Assembly (NCBI RefSeq): GCF_000686525.1
Contig: NZ_JMKT01000008.1
Location: 496,001-560,000 of the forward strand
From: Desulfonatronovibrio hydrogenovorans DSM 9292
GTDB taxonomy: Bacteria > Desulfobacterota > Desulfovibrionia > Desulfovibrionales > Desulfonatronovibrionaceae
Length of the DNA stretch: 64,000 nt
Direction of reading: 5' to 3'
The notes under the pieces: generated by a model
Told to the model about the DNA's origin: nothing
Database searches by the model: none
The model's input: only the letters and a program-made list of their open reading frames with translations
Translations under genes and position numbers: made by a program
In this document: positions 21,843 through 32,085 of the stretch, one piece after another
How positions within the stretch are numbered: the stretch's first letter is position 1
How the letters are laid out: every line of letters starts with the position of its first letter

Positions 21843-23237
21843 ATGCATAAGTCCATTGTTGGGAACACCTGCGCCCTTGTTCTAGCTGCAGGCAAGGGAA
21901 CCCGAATGAGATCGGAGCTGCCCAAGGTCCTGCATGAGTTGCTGGGCAAGCCTATGCTCTGGTACCTCCTTAGCACTTTAGAAAGAGTGAAATTCAAAAA
22001 TAAATTCCTGGTGGTCGGCCACGGACGGGAACATCTGGCTGAGGCCTTTCCCAGGGAAGAAGAAAACTTTGTTTTTCAGGAGTATCAACAAGGTACTGGA
22101 CATGCCCTGCAAATTGCATGGGAGCGAATCAGAGCTTCCGGCTCAAAGTGGCTTTTGGTCGCCAACGGCGATACTCCTCTGGTCAGTCAGGTGCAGCTGG
22201 AGATGCTCATATCCGCAGTATCTTCGGAAAATGCCGATATAGCACTGCTAACCCTGAATCTGGATGATTCATCCGACTATGGCCGTCTGGTCAGGGACGG
22301 GGCAGGAAGAATATGTGCAGTTGTGGAGGCCAAGGATTACAGGCCTGAACTGCATGGTCCATGCACCGGTGAAGTTAATTCAGGGATTTATATGTTCCGG
22401 GTCGAGGCCCTGGAAGACATTCTGTTTAATCTGGACCGGAATAACAAGCAGGGAGAACTCTATATTACCCAGCTCATTTCTCTTGGGGCTGCATATAATA
22501 TGAAGATAGTGGGGGTTGCGGCCGGGAACTGCCCGGAGTTGCTTGGCATTAATACTCCAGGGCAGCTAGTGGTTCAGGAGGAGTTCCTGGTCAGAAAGAG
22601 GATCGATCATCTTATAGATAAAGGGGTAATCATCAGGAACCGCCAGCAGGTCAGGATAGGGCCTGAAGTGGAATTGGAAGCTGGAGTGGATATAACCGGA
22701 CCATGCGAGATCTACGGCAAATCATACATTGGCCAGGGCACAGTAATAGACTCGCACTGTGTAATCAGGAGCAGCAGGCTGTCAGGATGTAAAGTGTTAT
22801 CATTTTCGCATATCGAGAATTCTGATATTTCTAATGATGCAGTAGTTGGCCCGTTTTCAAGGCTCCGGCCAGGAACGGTTCTTGAGCGTGAAAGCAGAAT
22901 TGGAAATTTTGTGGAAATCAAAAATTCCCGGGTGGGGCAGGGCAGTAAGGCCAGTCACCTGTCATACATAGGTGATACCTTGATGGGCAACAAGGTCAAC
23001 GTGGGTGCCGGTACCATCACATGTAACTATGATGGCAGGAAAAAGCATAAGACCATTATTGAAGACGGAGTATTCATCGGCAGCAATTCAGCCCTGGTAG
23101 CTCCGGTGAAGCTCAAGCAGGGGAGCCTGATCGGTGCGGGGTCAACTATTACCATGGACGTGCCGGAAGAGTCATTGGCTGTGGCAAGAACAAGGCAGAA
23201 AAACCTTCCTGGGAAAAATCCCTTGAAAAAAAATTAG
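21843..23237 (+). CDS. glmU: Bifunctional UDP-N-acetylglucosamine pyrophosphorylase / glucosamine-1-phosphate N-acetyltransferase, GlmU
   Basis: Makes UDP-GlcNAc for peptidoglycan and lipid A in two steps. I start at ATG 21843, preceded by AAGGA; the longer open frame runs back into atpC and across the terminator. Of 464 residues, the first ~230 form the uridylyltransferase domain (LAAGKGTRMRSELPKVLHEL). The rest is a left-handed beta-helix acetyltransferase with VEIKNSRVGQGSKASHLSYI and NVGAGTITCNYDG. Both active sites look intact. Confidence 0.96.
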   Translation: MHKSIVGNTCALVLAAGKGTRMRSELPKVLHELLGKPMLWYLLSTLERVKFKNKFLVVGHGREHLAEAFPREEENFVFQEYQQGTGHALQIAWERIRASGSKWLLVANGDTPLVSQVQLEMLISAVSSENADIALLTLNLDDSSDYGRLVRDGAGRICAVVEAKDYRPELHGPCTGEVNSGIYMFRVEALEDILFNLDRNNKQGELYITQLISLGAAYNMKIVGVAAGNCPELLGINTPGQLVVQEEFLVRKRIDHLIDKGVIIRNRQQVRIGPEVELEAGVDITGPCEIYGKSYIGQGTVIDSHCVIRSSRLSGCKVLSFSHIENSDISNDAVVGPFSRLRPGTVLERESRIGNFVEIKNSRVGQGSKASHLSYIGDTLMGNKVNVGAGTITCNYDGRKKHKTIIEDGVFIGSNSALVAPVKLKQGSLIGAGSTITMDVPEESLAVARTRQKNLPGKNPLKKN

Positions 23238-23259
23238 ATTAAAATTAGAAGTAAAAATA

Positions 23260-23439
23260 ATGGACGCAATAGAACAGCTATCCCTTAAAATTGACGATTT
23301 GCTGGAAATCAAGCATAAGCTTGAACAGGAAAACCTGGTTCTTAAAAAGGATTTGGAGAGCGAACGTCATAAAAACAACCTGGTTTTGGGGAAAGTTAAC
23401 GATCTGTTGCAAAAGATCGACGATGAAACAGCATCTTAA
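23260..23439 (+). CDS. Small coiled-coil protein, ZapB-like
   Basis: A 59-residue protein that looks like one continuous coiled coil (MDAIEQLSLKIDDLLEIKHK at the start, many Leu, Glu and Lys in heptads). Its stop overlaps the zapA start as TAATG. Size, coiled coil and coupling to zapA suggest a ZapB-like division accessory factor; sequence alone cannot prove homology. Confidence 0.7.
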   Translation: MDAIEQLSLKIDDLLEIKHKLEQENLVLKKDLESERHKNNLVLGKVNDLLQKIDDETAS

Positions 23440-23711
23440 TGCCTGGATATAATATAAATATTTTGGGGCTTGATTTAACTTTCAGGACTGATGCCGGACC
23501 TGAAAGGGTTGAACAGGCGAGCAAATTGCTGGAGGAGCGTTTTGCCGAGCTTGAAAAAAGAGGAAGTAAGCTGAGCAAAGAACGGCTTCTGGTCTTTCTG
23601 GCCCTCAGCCTAGCCGATGATTATCTGCATTCCGACCAGAGGCTTGCCGAGTTGCAGGCCAAAGTTGATGAACAACTACGGAAAATTGACCGGCTTGAGA
23701 CCAAAAAGTGA
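23439..23711 (+). CDS. zapA: Cell division protein ZapA
   Basis: FtsZ-ring cross-linking protein, 90 residues. The N-terminal part (INILGLDLTFRTDAGPERV) forms the globular ZapA head, and the C-terminal part (about 50-90) is a coiled coil. The start overlaps the upstream small gene by TAATG. It is followed by 6S RNA, an arrangement also seen in E. coli. Confidence 0.88.
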   Translation: MPGYNINILGLDLTFRTDAGPERVEQASKLLEERFAELEKRGSKLSKERLLVFLALSLADDYLHSDQRLAELQAKVDEQLRKIDRLETKK

Positions 23712-23735
23712 TAAAGACAGAGATGTTTATCAAGA

Positions 23736-23920
23736 TAATTCCTGGCAGGTTCGTGATGAAGGCAATTTATTTTGAGCCAACACTAACCTCATGGGAGCCG
23801 TTGCGCGGTCCTGGTGTGCATACCCTGGTTACCCCAGGGGAGCCTGAAGGGACTGCTTTGGCGCCCACCTATAATTACGAGGTTCAAAATAAGTTCCCAC
23901 ACGGCCTGCTGGGGAACTTT
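23736..23920 (+). ncRNA. ssrS: 6S RNA (SsrS), regulator of RNA polymerase
   Basis: 6S RNA mimics an open promoter and sequesters the housekeeping RNA polymerase holoenzyme. The terminal arm (about 23807-23864) aligns by eye with the E. coli 6S arm: GGTGTGCAT, a CCCTGG/CCAGGG hairpin, then AGCCT, ACTGC and CACCT in the same order. The 5' side has TTTGAGCCAACACT, matching the E. coli CTGAGCC central bubble. The ends pair: 23739-23749 with 23905-23916, 11 bp with one bulge. Length near 185 nt and position after zapA also fit. Exact ends are estimates. Confidence 0.87.
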
Positions 23921-24129
23921 CACCCGTCTCAACTCAGACCAGCCGGGTCTCATCAGTTTCCTTTTCCGGATTCAAGGTAATCCTCAAGGCCCTCCTCTCC
24001 CATCAGGTTCAAGGATTCAAAGACCTTTTGCATGCTGATTATCAGTGCCTCAATTTCCCATGGCGGTCATGCTGTACTATGATTTGTCATGTGCAAGGGA
24101 AAATAACATATAATTAAGGAGAAACTGCC

Positions 24130-25689
24130 ATGTGGAGCGCCGTTGTCATAACCGCCTTTATCGCCATTGGCGTTGGAGCCGTCATTGGATTTGCAGCGCA
24201 GAAATATTTCATCAACAAAGAGTTGCGCGATAACCAGGAACTGGCCAGCAAAATACTGGAAGAGGCCAGAAAAGAAGCAGCTGCTCAGAAAAAAGAGCTT
24301 CTGCTTCAGGCCAAGGACGAAATCTTCAAACAGAAGAAAGAGTTGGAAAGAGAGGCCAGAGAAAGGGAAAAAGAGCTGAAAAGGCAAGAGCAGAGGCTGC
24401 AGGAAAAAGAGGAACGCCTGGAGAGAAAGCTGGAAAAAGTGGCTCAGAAGGAGAGCGAGGTCGTATCCTGGGAAAACAGGGTGGCCAAGCAGGAAAGGGC
24501 CCTGGAAGACAAGGAACAGCAGCTAAAGACCATAATTGAAAAAGAGACTTCAAAGTTAGAGGAGATTTCTGGGTTGACCAGAGAAGAGGCCAAGGCCAGG
24601 CTGGTTGCGGATATTGAGAGCCGGACTAGGCATGAGGCTGCAAAGATGATTCGCCAGATTGAAATGGAGGCCCAGGAAGCAGCCTCTAAAAAGTCCAAGG
24701 AGATCCTGGCACTGGCCATTCAGAGATATGCCGGAGACTATGTGTCAGAGCATACTGTTTCTACAGTGGAATTGCCCAGTGAAGATATGAAGGGCAGAAT
24801 AATAGGCAGAGAAGGAAGAAATATCAGGGCTATTGAGGCTGCCACAGGCGTAGACCTGATTATTGATGACACCCCTGAGACAGTTGTCCTGTCGGCCTTC
24901 AGTCCTCTTCGCAGGGAAGTAGCCAAACAATCCCTGGAACGTCTGATCAGTGACGGACGAATTCACCCAGCCCGGATTGAAGATATTGTAGAAAAAGTCA
25001 AGCAGGAAATGGACGTGAAGTTGCGTGACATCGGGGAACAGTCAACCTTTGATGTGGGGGTCCACGGCATCCATCCGGAACTGATCCGCCTGCTGGGGCA
25101 TCTGCATTATCGGACCAGCTTTTCCCAGAATGTCCTGCAGCATTCCATTGAAGTGGCCTTTCTCTGTGGGATAATGGCGGCTGAACTGGGCATTGACCAG
25201 AAAAAGGCCAAGCGGGCAGGGCTGCTTCATGATCTAGGTAAGGCTGTGGACCATGAAGTAGAAGGTCCCCATGCTGTGATTGGGGCTGATTTGGCTAAAA
25301 AATACAGTGAATCAAAAGAAATAGTCCATGCCATTGCAGCCCATCATGAGGATGTTCAGCCGTCCTCCATACTGGCGGTTCTGGTCCAGGCAGCGGATGG
25401 ATTATCCGGTGCAAGACCTGGAGCCAGAAAGGAGCTTTTGGAGAATTACGTCAACAGACTTGAGGACCTGGAGAAGATCGCCACGGGTTTTGACGGGGTA
25501 AACAGGTCTTTTGCCATCCAGGCCGGACGGGAAGTGCGGGTGATGGTGGACTGCGACCAGGTGGATGACGACAAGACCCATCTTCTTTGTAAGGATATAG
25601 CCAGAAAGATCGAAGAGAACATGACCTACCCAGGACAGATCAAGGTCACGGTGATCAGGGAAAAACGGGCCGTGGGATACGCTAAATAG
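24130..25689 (+). CDS. rny: Ribonuclease Y
   Basis: Membrane-anchored endoribonuclease that starts mRNA decay. The 519 residues comprise an N-terminal membrane helix (about 5-25), a long charged coiled coil (about 30-200), a KH RNA-binding domain ([19 protein letters not shown] near 222), and an HD domain with HSIEVAFL and [12 protein letters not shown] giving the metal-binding His-Asp pair. The start ATG has AAGGAGA upstream. Confidence 0.97.
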   Translation: MWSAVVITAFIAIGVGAVIGFAAQKYFINKELRDNQELASKILEEARKEAAAQKKELLLQAKDEIFKQKKELEREAREREKELKRQEQRLQEKEERLERKLEKVAQKESEVVSWENRVAKQERALEDKEQQLKTIIEKETSKLEEISGLTREEAKARLVADIESRTRHEAAKMIRQIEMEAQEAASKKSKEILALAIQRYAGDYVSEHTVSTVELPSEDMKGRIIGREGRNIRAIEAATGVDLIIDDTPETVVLSAFSPLRREVAKQSLERLISDGRIHPARIEDIVEKVKQEMDVKLRDIGEQSTFDVGVHGIHPELIRLLGHLHYRTSFSQNVLQHSIEVAFLCGIMAAELGIDQKKAKRAGLLHDLGKAVDHEVEGPHAVIGADLAKKYSESKEIVHAIAAHHEDVQPSSILAVLVQAADGLSGARPGARKELLENYVNRLEDLEKIATGFDGVNRSFAIQAGREVRVMVDCDQVDDDKTHLLCKDIARKIEENMTYPGQIKVTVIREKRAVGYAK

Positions 25690-25714
25690 TCAATGTCAAG
25701 GAAATACTGTAAAA

Positions 25715-26914
25715 ATGGGATCTGATCTTAATAAATCACTGGAGCTCATCAGGCGGGGAAGCGCTGAGATCATAGATGAGCAGGAATTGGCCCACAAGCT
25801 GCAAAAAAAGACACCACTCAGGGTCAAGGCCGGCTTTGACCCTACTGCCCCGGATCTTCATCTGGGACATACCGTCCTGATTCAAAAGCTTAAACATTTT
25901 CAGGACCTGGGGCACAAGATCGTTTTTCTGATCGGCGATTTTACCGGAATGATCGGTGATCCTTCAGGTAAATCCGAAACAAGAAAGAAATTGACCCGTG
26001 AGCAGGTGATGCAGAACGCTGAAACCTATAAGCGGCAGATCTTCAAAATTCTGGATCCTGATAAAACCGAACTTGCTTTTAACTCATCCTGGATGGACAA
26101 GTTCGGGGCTGCAGACTTTATTGAACTGTGTTCCAGGTACACAGTTGCCAGAATGATGGAACGGGACGATTTTGAGAAGAGGTACAAGGACAACCGGCCC
26201 ATTGCCATCCATGAATTTTTGTACCCTCTGGTCCAGGGATATGATTCCGTGGCTCTGCAGGCTGATGTAGAGCTGGGCGGAACCGACCAGAAATTCAATC
26301 TGCTCATGGGCAGGGTCCTGCAGAGAGAATACGGACAGGAGCCCCAGGTCATTTTGACCATGCCGATTCTGGAGGGAACCGACGGTATCCAGAAGATGAG
26401 CAAGTCTCTGGGAAATTATATAGGCATAGATGAGTCGCCCAAAGACATGTTTGGCAAGCTTATGTCCATCTCTGACGACCTCATGTGGCGTTACTATGAG
26501 CTGCTTTCCGATCTGGAAATGTCAGAGGTGTTGAAACTCAGGGCAGATGTGGAGTCAGGCGTTCTTCACCCCAAGGTCTGCAAGGAAGATCTGGCCCAGG
26601 AGATAACAGCCCGGTTCCATGGTCTGGAGGCTGGCCAGCGGGAACGGGACAACTTTAATCAGGTCTTTTCCAGACACAATGTTCCCCTGGATCTGCCGGA
26701 GTTTTCTGCTCGATCCAAAGAGATCAGGCTTGCTGATATTCTTGTCCAAAGTGGACTCTGCTCTTCTAAAGGAGAAGCCAAAAGGCTCTGCAGGCAAAAT
26801 GCAGTCGGCCATCATGATGGTGAAAAAATAACGGATCCGGACCATGTTTTTGAGCCTGGTGTCCATGTTCTCAAGGTAGGTAAAAAAAGATTTTTAAAAG
26901 TCAAAGTGGATTAG
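25715..26914 (+). CDS. tyrS: Tyrosyl-tRNA synthetase
   Basis: Charges tRNA-Tyr. The 399-residue protein has HLGH as the HIGH motif near residue 49, KMSKS near residue 228, and a C-terminal S4-type RNA-binding domain ([20 protein letters not shown]). It lies 25 nt after rny and 9 nt before the prenyltransferase gene, so the three are probably co-transcribed. Confidence 0.96.
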   Translation: MGSDLNKSLELIRRGSAEIIDEQELAHKLQKKTPLRVKAGFDPTAPDLHLGHTVLIQKLKHFQDLGHKIVFLIGDFTGMIGDPSGKSETRKKLTREQVMQNAETYKRQIFKILDPDKTELAFNSSWMDKFGAADFIELCSRYTVARMMERDDFEKRYKDNRPIAIHEFLYPLVQGYDSVALQADVELGGTDQKFNLLMGRVLQREYGQEPQVILTMPILEGTDGIQKMSKSLGNYIGIDESPKDMFGKLMSISDDLMWRYYELLSDLEMSEVLKLRADVESGVLHPKVCKEDLAQEITARFHGLEAGQRERDNFNQVFSRHNVPLDLPEFSARSKEIRLADILVQSGLCSSKGEAKRLCRQNAVGHHDGEKITDPDHVFEPGVHVLKVGKKRFLKVKVD

Positions 26915-26923
26915 GGACCAGTC

Positions 26924-27790
26924 ATGAAAAAAAAGTTCTGGGATAAGACCAGGAAATGGGCCGCCATGATCAAGATTGAACACTCGGTGTTTGCTCTTCC
27001 CTTTGCCTACATGGGGGCATTCTGGGCTGCCCAGGGATGGCCTGGCTGGAAAGTCTTCTTTTTCCTGACACTGGCCATGGTGGCGGTCCGTTCCTTTGCC
27101 ATGACCTTCAACCGGATTGCTGATCTTGAATATGACCGGGAAAACTCCAGGACCAAAAACAGACCCCTGGTCACGGGGGAGATAGCCCTCAAGGACGCAT
27201 ACTTTTTTCTGGGGATCACAGCCGTATTGTTTATTGTTTCCTGTGCATTCCTGAATGTCCTGTGCTTTTTCCTGTCTTTTCCTGCCCTGGCTTGGTCAGC
27301 CTTTTACAGTTATACAAAACGGTTTACCAGTTCCTGTCATTTTTTCCTGGGTTCAGTGCTGGGGCTGGCTCCCCTGGCCGGATGGATAGCATATGACCCA
27401 AGTTTTAACCTGGTGCCCTTTCTGCTTTTCCTGGGTGTTCTCTTCTGGGTGGCCGGGTTTGACATCTTATACTCAAGTCAGGATGTAGGTTTTGACCAGG
27501 AAAAAAAACTGCATTCCATACCGGGCAGGCATGGTCTGAGAACAGCCTTTGCATTGGCGGGTTTCAGCCATCTCAACGCAGCCCTGTTTTTCGGCCTGGC
27601 CGGGATAGCAGCTGGTGCATCCTGGCCTTACTTTGCAGCCTGGATGATAGTGTCCGGTGTTTTGTTTGCCGAACACCGGATAATTTCGCCCGATAATCTG
27701 CACAGGCTCAATGTTTCTTTTTTTACTCTGAACGGTGTTGTGGCGGTGATACTCCTGGCAGGGGTCCTGGCAGACATTGCTGTAGCCTAG
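26924..27790 (+). CDS. UbiA-family prenyltransferase (menaquinone pathway, MqnP-like)
   Basis: Integral-membrane aromatic prenyltransferase, 288 residues with about eight helices. The first Asp-rich motif is NRIADLEYDRENSRTKNRPL and the second is DILYSSQDVGFD. The sequence looks like the UbiA-like group tied to the futalosine menaquinone route, which fits an anaerobe making menaquinone. A strict UbiA role is less likely here but cannot be excluded by eye. Confidence 0.85.
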   Translation: MKKKFWDKTRKWAAMIKIEHSVFALPFAYMGAFWAAQGWPGWKVFFFLTLAMVAVRSFAMTFNRIADLEYDRENSRTKNRPLVTGEIALKDAYFFLGITAVLFIVSCAFLNVLCFFLSFPALAWSAFYSYTKRFTSSCHFFLGSVLGLAPLAGWIAYDPSFNLVPFLLFLGVLFWVAGFDILYSSQDVGFDQEKKLHSIPGRHGLRTAFALAGFSHLNAALFFGLAGIAAGASWPYFAAWMIVSGVLFAEHRIISPDNLHRLNVSFFTLNGVVAVILLAGVLADIAVA

Positions 27791-27930
27791 GCAGGAGAGG
27801 TCAACCCGGGATTTAAACCGACCGGGAATCAGCAGCTAAGGTCTTCCAAGCAGAAGTCAGTCTTATGGGCCGCACTTCCAGCCCGGCGTCATTACTGCTT
27901 CTATCTGCGCTGAATTGTTTTGAGGTAAAG

Positions 27931-29382
27931 ATGAAAAATGAAAATTTTCCTGTATACAGGGGAAGTCTCGAGTACTCCTGTCTGGGATGCGGTAAAAGGT
28001 TTTCCATTGAAAAGCTTCATTATACCTGTCCTGAGTGCAGGGGGGTCTTTTTACTGAGGAATAGTTCTTTTGATGACCTGAAAAAAACACCCGGTTCAAA
28101 ATGGCGGGAAATATTTGATGCCAGGGCAGCCCTCAAAGTTCCAGAGCTGCGGGGCATATTCAGGTTTTATGAGCTTATGGCCCCAGTGCTGGAGCAGCAG
28201 GACATTGTCTACCTGGGTGAAGGCAATACCCCGGTGATCCCGGCCAGCAGAGATCTGCAGTCCAGGCTGGGCCAGAAGTTCTCCTTTAAGAATGATGGTC
28301 AGAATCCCAGCGCATCTTTTAAGGACAGGGGCATGGCCTGTGCTTTCAGTTATTTGAAAAAGCTGGTCAGAGAAAAGGGGTGGGACCAGGTCCTGACCAT
28401 CTGCGCTTCTACAGGAGATACTTCGGCTGCTGCTGCCCTGTATGGAGCCTACATTGGCCCTCCCATCAAGTCGGTGGTTATTCTTCCCCAGGGCCGGGTC
28501 ACCAGTCAGCAGCTTTCCCAGCCTCTTGGCAGTGGAGCCTGGGTGATAGAGTTGCCCGGGGTCTTTGATGATTGCATGAAGGTAGTTGAGTATCTGGCGG
28601 ATAATTTCAGGGTAGCCCTGCTCAACTCGAAAAATGCCTGGAGGATTCTGGGCCAGGAGAGCTATGCCTTTGAAGTGGCTCAGTGGTATGATTGGGATAT
28701 GTCTGGCAAATCTCTGTTCGTTCCCATAGGCAATGCAGGAAATATTACCGCTATAATGGGCGGGTTTCTCAAGTTAATGGACCTGGGCATTATAGATTCA
28801 CTTCCCAGGATCTTCGGAGTCCAGTCCAGCCATGCTGATCCGGTTTTTCAATATTATCAGGCTAATCCGGAAAAAAGAAGTTTTTCGCCGGTCAAAGTCA
28901 AGGCCAGTGTGGCCCAGGCAGCCATGATCGGCAATCCTGTATCTTTTCCCAGGGTCAGGGCCCTGGCTGAGGAGTACCAGAAAAAACAGGGCTCGGGCAG
29001 TTTTCAGGTAGTCCAGGTCAGTGAGCAGGCCATTATGGAGGGCATGCTTCTGGCCAACCGTAACGGACATATTGCCTGCACCCAGGGTGGTGAGTGCCTG
29101 GCCGGGATGATCAGGGCCAAGGAGATGGGCATTCTGGACAAGGATGAAACAGCAGTGCTGGATGCCACCGCTCATGCCCTTAAATTCAGCGGTTTTCAGG
29201 AGATGTACTTTGCCGACAGTTTTTCCCGGGAGTATGGTATTACTCCTAGAAAAGAATACATTAACCTGCCGGTCCAGATACTCAATCAGCAGGACCGGGA
29301 AGGGATGTCTGAGGAAGAATTCACCAGAGCTGCCGCGGACAGGATAGTTGAGACTCTGGGACTGGACCGGGAAATGTTTTAG
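27931..29382 (+). CDS. thrC: Threonine synthase
   Basis: PLP-dependent conversion of O-phosphohomoserine to threonine. I start at ATG 27931, with GAGGT 8 nt upstream, giving 483 residues; the frame is open 22 codons further. An N-terminal zinc ribbon (CLGCGKRF then CPECRG) precedes the fold II PLP domain with the Schiff-base Lys in NPSASFKDRG. Its stop overlaps the convergent radical SAM stop by 4 nt, so no terminator fits between them. Confidence 0.93.
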   Translation: MKNENFPVYRGSLEYSCLGCGKRFSIEKLHYTCPECRGVFLLRNSSFDDLKKTPGSKWREIFDARAALKVPELRGIFRFYELMAPVLEQQDIVYLGEGNTPVIPASRDLQSRLGQKFSFKNDGQNPSASFKDRGMACAFSYLKKLVREKGWDQVLTICASTGDTSAAAALYGAYIGPPIKSVVILPQGRVTSQQLSQPLGSGAWVIELPGVFDDCMKVVEYLADNFRVALLNSKNAWRILGQESYAFEVAQWYDWDMSGKSLFVPIGNAGNITAIMGGFLKLMDLGIIDSLPRIFGVQSSHADPVFQYYQANPEKRSFSPVKVKASVAQAAMIGNPVSFPRVRALAEEYQKKQGSGSFQVVQVSEQAIMEGMLLANRNGHIACTQGGECLAGMIRAKEMGILDKDETAVLDATAHALKFSGFQEMYFADSFSREYGITPRKEYINLPVQILNQQDREGMSEEEFTRAAADRIVETLGLDREMF

Positions 29383-30428
29383 TCTGCAAAGAAGATCTGA
29401 AAGTAGTCTTTTTTCCAAGGGGTAACCATGGATCTGGCTATCTCCTGGCGGGCATAGAAGATACTGTTTCTGCCCTTGTATCCCCAGAAATCGCTGGCGT
29501 ACCTTGACGGAATATAAACTTGCCGCACTTTTTTACCTGCCTTGGCCAGATTCCAGGCAATGTAAGTCTTTAATGCTTCAGATCTGCAAATTGAGCCCAG
29601 AGCCGGATGCCATGGACCCGCCAGGATGCTATTTATAAGGGAAGGTTCCGGGGCGAGTCCGGTTCGAATGACCTGAATTCCGTTCTGCCACAGGGTCAGC
29701 AATGCCCTGGACAGCAATGCTATGCTGCTTTTCAGGCTCCATGGCCTGTACCTTCCTTTTGCCAGCATCTCCTCAAGTAAGGTCCCTTTCAGTACCAGGC
29801 ATGGATAGAGCCGGACGACGTCCGGAACTATATTTGCAGTTTGCTTTATATCCCTGAGATATTGGGATGGCCCGGAACCTGGCAGACCAGGCATGAGCTG
29901 GATTCCGAGTTCAAACTTCCGGGATTTGACAAGCGAGCAGGCCTTAAGTGCGGAGTCTGATGAATATCCTCTTGCCGAGGCTCTGAGGACGTCATCCTGA
30001 AAGCTCTGTACTCCCAGTTCAAGCATATCCAGGCCATAATACTCAAGGATGTCCAGTACTTCCTGGCCCAAACAGTCCGGCCTGGTGGAGCATCGAATGT
30101 GATTCACAGCTCCGGCTTTTTTGAGGGAACAGGCCTGGTCAAGAAAAACCAGTATGTCCTTGAGAGGCATGGCCGTAAACGTCCCACCGAAAAAACCAAG
30201 AGATACCGGCTGACCGGTCTTATTAAATCGCTCCAGGATTCTTCGACTCATGCTTTGTGCTGTCTGGCTGGGGGAGCTGCCCCTCTGGCCGGTCTGGACG
30301 TACTGAGAGCAGTAGACACATTTGAAAGGACAGCCGGCAAAAGGAAGAAAGACTGGCCAGACAGGGCTTGCAGACCTTTTTGGTTCGGGATGGGTAAATC
30401 TGATGGACAAAAGGCGGTCTGATCTCAT
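29379..30428 (-). CDS. Radical SAM protein, Elp3/oxygen-independent type
   Basis: A 349-residue radical SAM protein with GCPFKCVYC near residue 32-40 binding the 4Fe-4S cluster. Further blocks are FFGGTFTAMP and LGVQSFQDDVL, as in Elp3-like and HemN-like enzymes. The ATG at 30428 is preferred over a TTG nine codons upstream. No acetyltransferase domain follows, so it is not full Elp3. Substrate is unknown. It is convergent with thrC and divergent from the HIT gene. Confidence 0.8.
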   Translation of the reverse strand: MRSDRLLSIRFTHPEPKRSASPVWPVFLPFAGCPFKCVYCSQYVQTGQRGSSPSQTAQSMSRRILERFNKTGQPVSLGFFGGTFTAMPLKDILVFLDQACSLKKAGAVNHIRCSTRPDCLGQEVLDILEYYGLDMLELGVQSFQDDVLRASARGYSSDSALKACSLVKSRKFELGIQLMPGLPGSGPSQYLRDIKQTANIVPDVVRLYPCLVLKGTLLEEMLAKGRYRPWSLKSSIALLSRALLTLWQNGIQVIRTGLAPEPSLINSILAGPWHPALGSICRSEALKTYIAWNLAKAGKKVRQVYIPSRYASDFWGYKGRNSIFYARQEIARSMVTPWKKDYFQIFFAD

Positions 30429-30534
30429 ATGAATAAAAAAATCCGGGGGTTGCAAAATTATTCAAGGTTAGATAAAAGATTTTCTACCATCGTATTTTTT
30501 CCAGCTGCAACGAAATCTTTTGGAGGCCAAAGCA

Positions 30535-30945
30535 GTGAAGGATTGTATTTTTTGTCGAATAGTGGCGGGTGAGATCCCCTGCACCAAGGTTTATGAGACT
30601 TCCAACGTGCTGGCTTTTCTGGATATAAATCCAGTGATCAAAGGTCATACCCTGGTAATACCTAAAGAGCATGTGGTCAATATAATGGATATCCCGGATG
30701 ACTTGGCTTCTGAGCTGCAACAGGCCCTGCGCAGGATCGGCAATGGCTTGCTTCAGGGTTTGGACGCGGACGGATTCAACCTTGGGATGAATAATTTCGA
30801 ATCAGCTGGTCAGCTGGTCATGCATGCCCATTATCATTTGATTCCCAGATACAAGGGGGATGGACTCAAGCTCTGGGCTCAGGGCTCCTATGAAAGCAAT
30901 GAACAGATGCAGGATATCGCCGGAAAGATTAAGTCGGCAGTATAG
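30535..30945 (+). CDS. HIT-family nucleotide hydrolase (HinT-like)
   Basis: Histidine-triad protein of 136 residues that likely hydrolyses phosphoramidates or AMP conjugates. The GTG at 30535 gives the family's usual start (MKDCIFCRI) and has GGAGG about 9 nt upstream. CIFC near the N-terminus could bind zinc, and the triad HAHYHLIPR lies near residue 98. It is followed by the HU/IHF gene. Confidence 0.9.
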   Translation: MKDCIFCRIVAGEIPCTKVYETSNVLAFLDINPVIKGHTLVIPKEHVVNIMDIPDDLASELQQALRRIGNGLLQGLDADGFNLGMNNFESAGQLVMHAHYHLIPRYKGDGLKLWAQGSYESNEQMQDIAGKIKSAV

Positions 30946-31043
30946 TCGTTCTTAATGGCCGGTTATTATGTCTTGTTTTTCAGTCTGCCCGGCGTTGCCA
31001 GTGCAACTATTTGCAATTTTACCAAACTAAAAGGGGGAGGGAA

Positions 31044-31334
31044 ATGATCAACACTCTTACCAAGGCACATCTGGTTGATAAGATTTATGAGAAAAGCGAA
31101 CGAAAGAGATCTGAGGTAAAGGATCAGGTTGAGCACCTGCTGGCTCTGGTTAAAAAGGCCATAAAAAAAGACCACGCCTTGCTGGTCAGCGGGTTTGGAA
31201 AATTTGAAACGTACGAAAAAAAGCCCAGAAAGGGGAGAAACCCCCAGACCAGCGAAACCATTATCCTCCCAGGCAGGAAAGTTGTTGTTTTCAGACTGTC
31301 CAGAAAGTTCAGGGCGGATATCAATCAGCAATAA
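31044..31334 (+). CDS. HU/IHF-family DNA-binding protein
   Basis: Histone-like DNA-bending protein, 96 residues. The start ATG at 31044 follows GGGGGAGGG. The dimer core has [21 protein letters not shown], and the DNA-arm segment shows the conserved GRNPQTSE-type loop, closer to IHF-alpha than to HU by eye. The last 14 nt overlap the convergent rlpA stop, so neither gene has its own terminator in the overlap. Confidence 0.9.
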   Translation: MINTLTKAHLVDKIYEKSERKRSEVKDQVEHLLALVKKAIKKDHALLVSGFGKFETYEKKPRKGRNPQTSETIILPGRKVVVFRLSRKFRADINQQ

Positions 31335-32085
31335 TGAATGCTCCGGGAATCTCTTCCAAAAGGGTGTCATGGGCCTTTTCTGCAGCCAGAACATTGGTGA
31401 AAGTTCCAGCCTGAACCCGCCAGAGTTTCTGGTCATCCCTGAAGAATTCCTGGAGCCTTGATTCCTTATAACCCTTACTTTGCATTTTCTGTTTGAGTTT
31501 GGTTGCGTTTTCTTTTGAAGAAAACGATCCCACCTGAACATAGAAGATTCCAGTCAATTCCTCTTTGGGAACTGCGCCAAGGGCTTCCACCCGTACTCTG
31601 GCGGTTCCCGGACCGATCATGTCGATTTCTCTGGCAGCTGCAAAAGAGAGGTCGATGATTCTGTTGCCCACAAAAGGCCCACGGTCGTTGATCCTGAGGT
31701 CAATCTCCTTGCCATTGTCCAGGTTGGTGACCCTGACAATTGTATTCATGGGCAGGAGTTTATGGGCAGCTGTCTTCTCATACATGTTAAATATTTCTCC
31801 ATTGGAAGTCCTTTGACCGTGAAATTTTGGACCGTACCACGAGGCAACTCCCTCTTCAGCATAGCCCTCGTGGGTGCTCATTGGGGTGTAGGTCTGACCC
31901 ATGACTGAATACTGCCTCTGGGTGGCTGGTTCAGGTCTTGAAACCTGGGGGGTGAGAGCTGGTGGATGACTGACCGCCGGTTCTCTGGGCTTGGCCGGAG
32001 GAGGATGGATTGTCTTGGTGCAACCGGATATGCCCATAAGAGCCAGCAGGAAGAATGTTGTTATATAGGTTAAAGGATTCCTCAT
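31321..32085 (-). CDS. rlpA: Septal-ring lytic transglycosylase RlpA-like lipoprotein
   Basis: From ATG 32085, with GGAGGACAGG upstream, the protein has 254 residues. The N-terminal signal ends in a lipobox (GISGC), so it is a likely outer- or inner-membrane lipoprotein. A Pro-rich linker leads to the double-psi beta-barrel ([19 protein letters not shown], then RINDRGPF with the conserved Asp). A C-terminal SPOR domain ([14 protein letters not shown]) targets denuded septal peptidoglycan. A longer frame starting at 32172 has no advantage. Confidence 0.92.
   Translation of the reverse strand: MRNPLTYITTFFLLALMGISGCTKTIHPPPAKPREPAVSHPPALTPQVSRPEPATQRQYSVMGQTYTPMSTHEGYAEEGVASWYGPKFHGQRTSNGEIFNMYEKTAAHKLLPMNTIVRVTNLDNGKEIDLRINDRGPFVGNRIIDLSFAAAREIDMIGPGTARVRVEALGAVPKEELTGIFYVQVGSFSSKENATKLKQKMQSKGYKESRLQEFFRDDQKLWRVQAGTFTNVLAAEKAHDTLLEEIPGAFIIAD

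Noticed and set aside
23736-23920. SRP 4.5S RNA as alternative to 6S
   Set aside because: It lacks the GGAAGGAAGCAGCC-type SRP loop, is too long, and aligns with the 6S arm and bubble.
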